The notes beneath the pieces were generated by a model, which worked only from the letters and a program-made list of their open reading frames with translations, searched no databases and had not been told where the DNA came from. Below are positions 44,268-51,909 of a stretch of 52,049 nt of DNA, in pieces; the stretch's first letter is position 1; each line of letters opens with the position of its first letter. The position numbers and the translations under genes are program-made. Origin of the DNA: Bacilli bacterium (lineage in GTDB: Bacteria; Bacillota_I; Bacilli_A; RFN20; CAG-826); contig JAFSPN010000030.1 in the NCBI GenBank assembly GCA_017442875.1, forward strand, positions 1-52,049, given 5' to 3'.

Positions 44268-46973
44268 CTAGTGAGGCGTAGATAAAAGAGTTAATGCTTT
44301 GTTTGACAAGGTGGAACCACCATTAGTGAGATAATCACTCGCCAAAGAATTAACAGAGAAAACAATGTCATCTAAGAAATAGTATTCATCATCCACGACA
44401 ATGAATGGGGCTGCATGATAAACGACATCATAGTTACTTTCGCTTGTCATGTTCATCTTAACGGTGAACGCATAATTATCTTCATCAATAGAAGCAGGAT
44501 CCCTATATGTATTAACTCTAGAAATCTTTAGTGTCTTATCTGCTCTATAGGCATCTTCGACAGAAGAAACGCCATATGTATTAATTAGTGTATTTTCTTT
44601 AACAATCATCGTTCCGTAATCAGAAATACCGTATTCATCACGAATACCGTTCCAATCAGTCTTAGGAATAGACATACCAAACCTAACAGCGGGACTAATT
44701 ACAGAAGATACTGTTATTGTAATAGCGGTAAATCTAATTTGTGTGTTATCGCTATTGGAATTAGTAAATTTAATTGAATAAGCATTACCTGTCCAAACAC
44801 CATTAGATAATGTACCAGTAGATGCGGTTAATCCACTAGCGTAATTATTGGTATAAGATATCTCAATTCTAGTAATCACTTTTGTGGATGCGATTGTAAG
44901 TGAATTAGCTTTGTATAAACGAGCATTTTTACCATTGTTGTAGTATTTTGGCTGGTTAGATCCCGTCTCTTTGGAGAATGTCAGAGAGCTATATGCCAAA
45001 TCAATTGTCGTTAATTCGGACGCATCTGCTAAACCTGCGTTAGCAAAAACAATTGTGTCCTCATCATCTCTTGTATCAGTGCCTTCCGCTGCCAAAAGTT
45101 CGGTATATGGTAAAGCATTATCGAGACAATCATCAAGATTTGGCCCTGGTACTACTGGTTCTGTAACGGATTTAATAACTGGTGATATGTTATTAGCTTT
45201 AGCTATTTCATATTTAGTGTTGTTATAGTACATGCCATAGCCATAAGCCACTACTTCTTTACCAACCATTGAATTAGCGGTACCGTATGCGTTTTTAATA
45301 TCATTACTCGCGATAATTCTAAATAACTGTAAGGCTTGTGATGTACTTCCATTATTATTTTGTAGCCAAATGTCGTCATAGTTGTTGTATGTTGTGTTAT
45401 AAGCACTATTGCTAGTAACAATGCCTTTGACATACATTTGTTCTGCGGTAGCATTTGAACCAGTAATAGATATCAAATCAATAGCATCATCCACGGTTAA
45501 TGGGTTTTCTAATGTCCCATAATTCAATGGTTCGGTAACAGTAATTAAACAAGTAAGGCTATCACCACCACTTGTCGCTGTAATGGTTGCTGACCCACCC
45601 TTTAAAGCGGTAATAGTTACCACATCGTTATTATCAGTGCTGTTCTTATCTAAACTAGCGACTGTATTATCATCAATAGACCAAGTAATGTTGCTAGTAG
45701 CGTTACTACCATATATTTCCGCTGTATCACCAACCTCAAGTTCAAATGAACTTTGTGAAATAGAAAAAGTATCAGCGGCAAATGTATTAATTGGATCTGT
45801 TGCTGGAGAAGCGCTCTTTGTAGGAGTTGGATTATAGTTACCATTCTCTGATGTTCCCCATATAGCGTCAGCCCAACTCGGGAAATCAATAAATGGATTT
45901 CTATTACCTGTAAAGTTGTTATAGCAAAGATTATTTCTATGAATTTCAAATTGATCTGGTGGATCAAGTCTATTCCATTCAAGTAAGTCTTGGAGAATAC
46001 CTATCTTTCCTGTTTTAGTGGTTGTTGAATCATAACCAGTACCTGTATATGACGATAAGTTGTTGACTAGTTCTAGATTTGGATTGTCTTGATCGATACC
46101 ATCACTATCACTTCCCGAAAGATAGTTATATCTAGCAACCATATAGAAACATGCTCTAGCGATATCGCCTTTATCACAGTCCTGTGGTTCAAATACTTTT
46201 GTAGTTCCCCCTAGTGTTTTAGAAAGACCTAAAAGATTACCAGCGCATTCAACTGTATCAGTTACTTCATCATCATATGATTTGGTTTTATCAACATAAC
46301 CATAATAAAAATCTTTGTGCTTGTTGTTGGTGTGACCATGTGCCGCCCAGAGATGCATAATATCTCCTCTAGCGCCACCACCACCAGGTTCAGTATTAAA
46401 ACCAGAACCCTTAGGCCAAATATGTTCTCTATTTATACCTGTAGGATTATTGATGCTATTACCATGATCACCATATGCTTGAGCAACAGGTTCTCTGTTT
46501 CTATTGTAATAAAGTGCATGTAAATATGGGTTTTCGTATTTAGCTGAATTACCACCCCATTTATAGTTCTCTATCTTATTTGTGGATTGATTATATGTTC
46601 CCGCGGCTGCTGGCAAAGCAGTTACTGGAGACTTAACCCAATCTCTATCGACAATGCAATAGACATCCCAAATGTCTTTTCCATTATTGGAATCGTAAGA
46701 TAAATATTTTTGGCCATTCTTAAGAATAGATTTTAAGTTCTTTAAAAGATTAGTACCTTGTCTTTCAGAAGCATCGTAAGAATTAAGAGAGGAATAATAA
46801 TTCCTAATTTGCTCAGGAGTATTATCATTTAAGTCAATTGTGCTTGGTAAAGCAGTTGTGCTATATGCATTAACTTCACTAGCTCTTTTATTGAGCACAG
46901 TATATAAACTTGCATTCAACGCAAAAACAGATGATAAAGCAACTATTTTGAATAAAACACTCTTCTTGCTCAT
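44268..46973 (-). CDS. Secreted endonuclease I-type nuclease with Ig-like, OB-fold and shared C-terminal domains
   Basis: A 901-residue exported protein. Signal peptide at about 1-37; endonuclease I (Bsn/ExeM-like) domain at about 45-375 with the metal motif NREHIWPK at 181-188 and DIMHLWAAHGHTNNKHKD downstream. A bacterial Ig-like domain (about 395-480, ITWSIDDNTVASLD), an OB-fold region (about 485-595, NPLTVDDAIDLI, YVKGIVTSN) and a beta-rich segment follow. The last ~140 residues (from VRFGMSIPKTDW to the closing His) match the C-terminus of the protein at 47217-49829. It probably degrades extracellular DNA for nutrients or in competition. The promoter TTGAAT-N17-TATTAT ends eight bases before the ATG. 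Confidence 0.88.
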   Translation of the reverse strand: MSKKSVLFKIVALSSVFALNASLYTVLNKRASEVNAYSTTALPSTIDLNDNTPEQIRNYYSSLNSYDASERQGTNLLKNLKSILKNGQKYLSYDSNNGKDIWDVYCIVDRDWVKSPVTALPAAAGTYNQSTNKIENYKWGGNSAKYENPYLHALYYNRNREPVAQAYGDHGNSINNPTGINREHIWPKGSGFNTEPGGGGARGDIMHLWAAHGHTNNKHKDFYYGYVDKTKSYDDEVTDTVECAGNLLGLSKTLGGTTKVFEPQDCDKGDIARACFYMVARYNYLSGSDSDGIDQDNPNLELVNNLSSYTGTGYDSTTTKTGKIGILQDLLEWNRLDPPDQFEIHRNNLCYNNFTGNRNPFIDFPSWADAIWGTSENGNYNPTPTKSASPATDPINTFAADTFSISQSSFELEVGDTAEIYGSNATSNITWSIDDNTVASLDKNSTDNNDVVTITALKGGSATITATSGGDSLTCLITVTEPLNYGTLENPLTVDDAIDLISITGSNATAEQMYVKGIVTSNSAYNTTYNNYDDIWLQNNNGSTSQALQLFRIIASNDIKNAYGTANSMVGKEVVAYGYGMYYNNTKYEIAKANNISPVIKSVTEPVVPGPNLDDCLDNALPYTELLAAEGTDTRDDEDTIVFANAGLADASELTTIDLAYSSLTFSKETGSNQPKYYNNGKNARLYKANSLTIASTKVITRIEISYTNNYASGLTASTGTLSNGVWTGNAYSIKFTNSNSDNTQIRFTAITITVSSVISPAVRFGMSIPKTDWNGIRDEYGISDYGTMIVKENTLINTYGVSSVEDAYRADKTLKISRVNTYRDPASIDEDNYAFTVKMNMTSESNYDVVYHAAPFIVVDDEYYFLDDIVFSVNSLASDYLTNGGSTLSNKALTLLSTPH

Positions 46974-46981
46974 GCTAAATA

Positions 46982-47010
46982 ATAATATTAGTTTTATTTA
47001 AATAATTCAA
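46982..47010 (-). promoter_or_regulatory. Candidate promoter of the nuclease gene
   Basis: In the 41 bases between the peptide operon terminator and the nuclease ATG the minus strand has TTGAAT, a 17-base spacer and TATTAT. Eight bases separate the -10 from the ATG, so the transcript would be leaderless or nearly so. No Shine-Dalgarno sequence is present. Confidence 0.45.
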
Positions 47011-47013
47011 TTT

Positions 47014-47040
47014 AAAAAAGGCGGTATGAAAACCGCCTTT
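47014..47040 (-). terminator. Strong intrinsic terminator after the 43-residue peptide gene
   Basis: Nine-base perfect arms AAAGGCGGT and ACCGCCTTT around a six-base loop, followed on the minus strand by six T residues. It ends the two-gene transcript of the 870-residue protein and its peptide. Confidence 0.88.
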
Positions 47041-47072
47041 GATAATAAAATGGATGCAATTAATGGACGATT

Positions 47073-47204
47073 CTAGAGAATACCGCCTGGATATTCAACA
47101 TCCTCGCCTTCGATATCGCCTTCACCACTTGTGAGGATAATTTCATCATCAAGGAATTCGACGATGATTAATTCTGGTTTTAAAAATTTCTTTTCGTTAC
47201 TCAT
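47073..47204 (-). CDS. Small acidic peptide, paired with the 870-residue secreted protein
   Basis: A 43-residue ORF opening MSNEKKFLKPELIIVEFLDD and ending YPGGIL. A perfect AAGGAGGT lies six bases before the ATG and overlaps the stop codon of the large gene, so translation is almost certainly coupled. An intrinsic terminator follows 33 bases later. It shares the KF-x2-PELII core, the acidic pair, I-L-T-S and an acidic Gly-rich tail with the 34-residue peptide at 44145-44249. It has no signal peptide, Cys or aromatic-rich core. I do not recognise a characterised family; similar short PELxI-acidic peptides may exist in other gut Bacillota, but I cannot check this here. Confidence 0.8.
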   Translation of the reverse strand: MSNEKKFLKPELIIVEFLDDEIILTSGEGDIEGEDVEYPGGIL

Positions 47205-47216
47205 ATAGATACCTCC

Positions 47217-49829
47217 TTAATGAGCGGTTTTCAAGTAGTCCAAAGCATCGTTTGATAAATTTGAACCACCATTAGCGCGATAATATGTGGCTAAAGAATT
47301 AACGGATTCGTGTTTTTCTTCACCCAAGAAATAATATGTATCGTTAACTACGATGAAAGGAGCGGCACAAATAACGTCGCCATAGTAACCTGCTGGAATA
47401 CTAACTTTAATTGTGAATAAATAATTATCACCATCAAGATATGGAGCATCTCCAGAGCCTTTATGCTTAATTGTGACTGGTTTTGATGGATTGGATTCAA
47501 AAGCCGCTTTAACCGAGGAAACACCATAACCATTCAATGTTTCTTCCTTAAGGAACATCACACCATAATCAGTAATTTCCCAATCTGGATGTTCAATGTT
47601 GTTGTTAATTGCGTCCCAATCGGATTTTGCTATGGAGGCACCGAATCTAAGAACCACTCCATCTACTGAGCATGAACCTTCTGTGTAATCGACAGAAATG
47701 GCAGTGATTTTAATTTGACCATTTCCATCATTGCTGCTGTTCATTGTAATAGTCTGACTACTAGCATTGACAGACAATGCTGTATCACTAGTAATTGATG
47801 GCGTGAATGTAGGATTTTTGCTTGTACTAAAGGTCAATGTAATAGAATTGATAGTTACTCCAGCTCCGCCAGTAAATGTTATTGAGGCATCGCTTTCGTT
47901 TTTTGTTCCATAAACACGTATATCAGAACCATTCGACCAATAACTGGCTGTATTTCCGATTCCACTAAAACTAACAGTTATATTTGAATCAAGATTAAAA
48001 TTATCAAACACTGTGCCAATGCTTGATCCAGCAGACGCTGTCCAACCATTTGCTGTTGCCAACTCTGCTGAAGTCTTGGTGACTGTTACTTCATTAGCAA
48101 GATGTTCAGTTCCATGAATTGTTGCAACAGATGTAGCATGAGTTAAATATGAACCTGGGTTTGTAATTGCTTCAGATGTATATTTTGCATAAAGATTTAG
48201 ATTACTTGTGACTGGATCAGAATCATCAAATTCATCCGTTAAGTCTTGATTTGTATACCATCCTTCAAATGTATATGTATAAGAGGCATCGGCTGGCTTT
48301 GATGGATTAGCCGGCATTAAAACAGTATCGCCTTCATCAACTTCTTGGCTAGCAATAGAGTTGCCACCGTTGGTGTTAAATGTGACGATATAGTAATTTG
48401 TTTCATTATACTTTGCATAAACAGTTATGTTGCCATTAACAGGAGTAGATGATGTAAATCTATTTCCTTCTTCAAAGACAATATTGTTTGGATCGTCAAC
48501 TGTATACCATCCAGCGAATTCAAATTTCTTTTGGTTCACTGTATCCTTAACTTTTGTTGTTGTTGGTAATGTTTCAATGCATGTGCCTTTTTTGACATTA
48601 CCAATTGGACTTACTTCTGATCCGCCCAAACTATCAAAAGTAACAGTATATCTAGGTGCAGGAGTATATGTAACTAATTGGTTATCTTGTGCAAATTCGT
48701 ATGTTGAATTATATTTTGTGAGATTACCATGGACAACAACGGTTGCGCCAACTTCAATATCATCCTCGCTAGTGAATGCTTCGCCATTGAAACTCTTTCC
48801 TCTGTAAGCCTGGAATTGTTCTGATTCTGTTGAACCGTCTGAACTAATATTATAAGAAATGTTGCCATATTCGGAATTGTATGGAGTGACAATTTCAGAA
48901 ACAATACCTGTCACATATTTATCCGATAAATCGCTTCCTAAATCAATTTTATCCTTAGCTTCTTCAACCGTGTATGGGCTGGCTTTTGTTCCGGTGTGTT
49001 GAATATCAACTACTTGAATAGAAATATGAACATCGGCCGCAGTTGAGTAAGATGCGGTAATTGTTGCAGTTCCTCTTCCTTCGCCAGTTGCAGTAATTGA
49101 AGTTCCGGTTTCGGCACTAATAGAGACAACGTCGGAATCGCTTGTTGTCCAAGAAACGCTTCCGCTTCCACCGTTAGCTGTCGCGGTTAATAACTGCGTG
49201 CCATTCTTTGCAATCTTTGCGGATGTTGGACTAACGCTTAAAGATGGACCACTGTTTTGATAGTAGTAATCAATCTTAGAAACTTGAACAATCCCGTTTT
49301 TAGTATATGAGGCGCAATCAAATTCGGCTTTGTAATACTTATTTGCCGTTGGCGATGATATTGTGGCCGCTTGAGCGCCGGTTGCAACGGTGAAAGAACT
49401 TTCTAAGGCCCAAGAAGAGCCGTTAGTAGATGAATAGAGTTTGATAGAATTGACTTTTGAAGTGTCTAAAATGCTATCAATAGTCACAGCGACTTTTGTA
49501 ACTGCTACATCGATTGCGGCCGAAGTTGTTATCGTTGCAACTGAAGCGTTATTCTTTCTACCACACTTGATGTAATCCCATGCCTTAGCATAGTTATTAA
49601 AATTTGAAGTAGCAACAGAAAAGCCGTTAGCTGTATAGGTTGCAGGATCGGTGTAACTATTTACCGAATCTTCTGTGTTCGATGCCAAAAAAGTAATTGA
49701 CTTATAAACTTCTTCGCCAGCGCTTAATCCCGTCGCCGCTCTATTATTCGCAGCAACGCCAACACCTACACCTACAGCCATTGCTAAGCCAAGTGTTACG
49801 CCAATAAGTTTTGTGAATATTTTTTTCAT
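47217..49829 (-). CDS. Large secreted protein with Ig-like, OB-fold, two InlB-type repeats and shared C-terminal domain
   Basis: An 870-residue exported protein with a signal peptide (about 1-33, LAMAVGVGVGVAANNRA) and no lipobox. In order: a beta-sandwich of about 150 residues (GFSVATSNFNNYAKAWDYIKCG), a Big_2-type domain (about 200-275, SWTTSDSDVVSIS), an OB-fold region (about 285-390, SPYTVEEAKDKI, YVTGIVSEI), two InlB/Flg_new repeats (FEFAGWYTVDD and YTFEGWYTNQD), a beta domain, and a final ~140 residues homologous to the end of the nuclease at 44268-46973. No enzyme motif is apparent. AAGGAGA lies ahead of the ATG. The 43-residue peptide gene is coupled directly downstream. Confidence 0.82.
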   Translation of the reverse strand: MKKIFTKLIGVTLGLAMAVGVGVGVAANNRAATGLSAGEEVYKSITFLASNTEDSVNSYTDPATYTANGFSVATSNFNNYAKAWDYIKCGRKNNASVATITTSAAIDVAVTKVAVTIDSILDTSKVNSIKLYSSTNGSSWALESSFTVATGAQAATISSPTANKYYKAEFDCASYTKNGIVQVSKIDYYYQNSGPSLSVSPTSAKIAKNGTQLLTATANGGSGSVSWTTSDSDVVSISAETGTSITATGEGRGTATITASYSTAADVHISIQVVDIQHTGTKASPYTVEEAKDKIDLGSDLSDKYVTGIVSEIVTPYNSEYGNISYNISSDGSTESEQFQAYRGKSFNGEAFTSEDDIEVGATVVVHGNLTKYNSTYEFAQDNQLVTYTPAPRYTVTFDSLGGSEVSPIGNVKKGTCIETLPTTTKVKDTVNQKKFEFAGWYTVDDPNNIVFEEGNRFTSSTPVNGNITVYAKYNETNYYIVTFNTNGGNSIASQEVDEGDTVLMPANPSKPADASYTYTFEGWYTNQDLTDEFDDSDPVTSNLNLYAKYTSEAITNPGSYLTHATSVATIHGTEHLANEVTVTKTSAELATANGWTASAGSSIGTVFDNFNLDSNITVSFSGIGNTASYWSNGSDIRVYGTKNESDASITFTGGAGVTINSITLTFSTSKNPTFTPSITSDTALSVNASSQTITMNSSNDGNGQIKITAISVDYTEGSCSVDGVVLRFGASIAKSDWDAINNNIEHPDWEITDYGVMFLKEETLNGYGVSSVKAAFESNPSKPVTIKHKGSGDAPYLDGDNYLFTIKVSIPAGYYGDVICAAPFIVVNDTYYFLGEEKHESVNSLATYYRANGGSNLSNDALDYLKTAH

Positions 49830-50100
49830 AAATATTTCTCCTTATTTTTCTTTTCCTTTCTTTAAAAATTAGAAATGGGTATGAAGTCTTTGTTTGTTAC
49901 TTTCCATACCCACCGAATAATAATTAAATACTAATTTATTATTTTGTGAGTAGTATAGCGGTAATGGGGCTATGTAGAGACGGCCAACCATACTATGACC
50001 ATATACTCAATTTCTTTGAAAATTATAGTTGATTTACTTTTATATATCAATATAAATAAAAGAATTAACTAGATAAACTTACATATGTAAGAAGTTTGTT
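49830..50100 (-). promoter_or_regulatory. Leader and upstream region of the 870-residue protein gene
   Basis: An AT-rich gap with no gene. An inverted repeat GGGTATG/CATACCC spans 49877-49911 with a 21-base interior that could pair further (AAGT/ACTT); it would lie in the mRNA leader. TATACT on the minus strand near 49955-49962 is a possible -10 with no good -35. A perfect 14-base palindrome CTTACATATGTAAG lies at 50078-50091. I see no known riboswitch. Confidence 0.4.
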
Positions 50101-50134
50101 ATAAAAAAAGACCAAGATTGTTAGTCCTGGTCTT
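50101..50134 (-). terminator. Intrinsic terminator of the DUF2971 gene
   Basis: Arms AAGACCA (50108-50114) and TGGTCTT (50128-50134) with a 13-base loop; on the minus strand seven T residues follow. The stem overlaps the stop codon of the DUF2971 gene. Confidence 0.8.
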
Positions 50135-51059
50135 ATATTTTTTCAGGAGTCAATCCGTACTCTCCATCTTTCTTCTTCATCTTGTATGTAGGAGCATCGG
50201 TCATCCTCTTGATTTTGTTCGTAAATGCGTCTGTAGCATTACATCCAACATACACCGCCTTAATTGGCGGCATCTCTAAAAGAAGCTTCTTTTTCCACTT
50301 TTTACCCACTTTCTTAATTTTAGGATCTAACTTTTTAATCGAATATACACATCTAATTTCTCCCTCGTATATCCAATCTTCAGATTTGGTCAGCAACGGT
50401 TTGTTCATGAAATCATATTCTTCGTTGTTGAAATCAATTTCTTCTCCAACAAATTCGTGCCCAAATAATATTTCTAGAGTGTCGTGTAATCTAAAATCAG
50501 GCATCTGTTTGCTATACTCAACAGTTTTAAAATCCTTGTCTTCTATTTCAAATTCTATACAAACTCCTTTGTGCATATTGGCATAGTGAGACCACATAAG
50601 AATTGAATCAAACGATGAGCCAAAACAAGAAATTACAACCCGCTTTCTAAGTTTGCTAAAAGAATCCTTCATAACTTGTTTGAACTCTTTCTTTAAAACA
50701 GGCATAGTTTTTCCAAGGTGTTTACATATCAATGGGCGACATGGTTTTAAATATGCTTGTAAAATGTACTTTTTAGTCTTTTTAATTTCAGAACCAGCCA
50801 CTGGTAAGTATTTTTTAAAAGTTTCAGCCAAAGACTTGAACCTCTTTGCTTTTAAATCGTGTCTTACAAAATAATCATACATTCCTTTAAACAATTGATA
50901 GTTTAAGAAAAGTTCAAATGAACGGCTGCTTTCTTCATCACTAACATTTCCCTCGCAGTCAAAAGGATCGTTGTATTTTAAAGGAATGTTTAGAAGAACA
51001 GAATTGTTTTTAATGGTGGCTAGCCCACCTTTTTCGTCTAGATATTTGTAAATAATCAT
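50133..51059 (-). CDS. DUF2971-family protein
   Basis: A 308-residue cytoplasmic protein. The N-terminal IIYKYLDEKGGLATIKNNS and LKYNDPFDCEGN match the start of DUF2971 proteins, and the central ISCFGSSFDSILMWSHYANMHKGVCIEFE matches their hallmark (C-F-S.., MWxHYA, G-hCIxF). The family occurs widely and sporadically in accessory regions and has been linked by context to phage defence, though its biochemistry is not established to my knowledge. The gene lies 43 bases downstream of the HTH-nucleotidyltransferase gene and shares its strand, so the two probably form a pair. Its Lys content is high throughout. Confidence 0.82.
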   Translation of the reverse strand: MIIYKYLDEKGGLATIKNNSVLLNIPLKYNDPFDCEGNVSDEESSRSFELFLNYQLFKGMYDYFVRHDLKAKRFKSLAETFKKYLPVAGSEIKKTKKYILQAYLKPCRPLICKHLGKTMPVLKKEFKQVMKDSFSKLRKRVVISCFGSSFDSILMWSHYANMHKGVCIEFEIEDKDFKTVEYSKQMPDFRLHDTLEILFGHEFVGEEIDFNNEEYDFMNKPLLTKSEDWIYEGEIRCVYSIKKLDPKIKKVGKKWKKKLLLEMPPIKAVYVGCNATDAFTNKIKRMTDAPTYKMKKKDGEYGLTPEKI

Positions 51060-51102
51060 ATTTTTAAATCAGCAAAAACAGCAGATGCATGTATCGCTTT
51101 TT

Positions 51103-51675
51103 CTACCCATAGATCTTGATCCCATCTTTTAGAATCTCATTAACTAATTCAATGTTGCTTTCTAGTTCACTACTTCTAAGAAGGTCTACTTTTTTATGTA
51201 AGGTCTGCCTTATTTTTTCTATGAGGCCCACAAATCGCAAACCAGTTAAAGATGATGAGATATATAAATCTACATCACTGTTTTCTTTCGCTAACCCTTT
51301 AGCGTAACTACCAAACAAATAGCAAAAATCGATTGAATCAGAATATTCATTATCAAATAGTTCGGTTAATGTTTGCTTTATCCTTTCAATAGTGAGCAAA
51401 CCCTTTTCTTCAGTAATCTCATATTTGTCTTTCAATAGATTGATGAACATTGCGCGTTTAAAACCACTACCATATTGTTCATCTAGTTCATACCTTCTAA
51501 ATGTACGAACAGGAACGCCCACTATTGAAGCGGCTTCACTTTGCGATAGACCATAACAAATTCTAATTTCTTTCAGAGACATGGTATTTATCCTTGTCAA
51601 TATCCTATCATTTTTGTCCTCTTTAGTAAAGATATTGAGGCCATTTTGTCCTCTTATAATTTGTTCTAAGGTCAT
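51103..51675 (-). CDS. HTH domain fused to a minimal nucleotidyltransferase
   Basis: A 190-residue protein. Residues about 30-75 are a helix-turn-helix (SLKEIRICYGLSQSEAASIVGVPVRTFRRYE). The C-terminal ~90 residues are a MNT-like nucleotidyltransferase with FGSYAKGLAKENSDVDLYI, that is GS-x-AKG followed by D-x-D. This is the fold of the MntA antitoxins and of AbiEi/Eii-like or lone antitoxin-type transferases. AAGGAGGT lies nine bases before the ATG, and a candidate promoter TTATCA-N18-TATAAG is on the minus strand at 51703-51732. With DUF2971 downstream it may be the regulatory or antitoxin half of a two-gene module. Confidence 0.82.
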   Translation of the reverse strand: MTLEQIIRGQNGLNIFTKEDKNDRILTRINTMSLKEIRICYGLSQSEAASIVGVPVRTFRRYELDEQYGSGFKRAMFINLLKDKYEITEEKGLLTIERIKQTLTELFDNEYSDSIDFCYLFGSYAKGLAKENSDVDLYISSSLTGLRFVGLIEKIRQTLHKKVDLLRSSELESNIELVNEILKDGIKIYG

Positions 51676-51702
51676 TTTATTATTACCTCCTTTGGAAAAG
51701 TC

Positions 51703-51732
51703 CTTATACTTACTAACCGACGCTTTTGATAA
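51703..51732 (-). promoter_or_regulatory. Candidate promoter of the HTH-nucleotidyltransferase operon
   Basis: Minus strand TTATCA (complement of 51727-51732), an 18-base spacer and TATAAG (complement of 51703-51708), about 27 bases before the ATG with AAGGAGGT between. It is a plausible but not perfect match. Confidence 0.4.
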
Positions 51733-51774
51733 ATTGGCGAAATTGATGTCACACTACTATTCCTCGGACATCTC

Positions 51775-51866
51775 TTGCATTAATAATCATTATTTAATTA
51801 AATAATATTAGCGGAACAGTAGATGAAGAACGGACATAATTGCCGGCGCCACGTTCCGCTTTTTGT
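51775..51866 (+). ncRNA. Candidate small RNA with its own promoter and terminator
   Basis: A stem AGCGGAAC (51810-51817) with GTTCCGCT (51853-51860), a 35-base loop containing CGG/CCG pairing, and then a T-rich tract. Upstream, TTGCAT (51775-51780), a 17-base spacer and TTAAAT (51798-51803) would start transcription near 51810. A transcript of about 57 bases is thus possible. Alternatively it is only a terminator for read-through. No known RNA family is recognised. Confidence 0.35.
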
Positions 51867-51909
51867 TTTTAAAAGAATCATTACAGAAATATAAAAACCC
51901 ATCTTTTCA

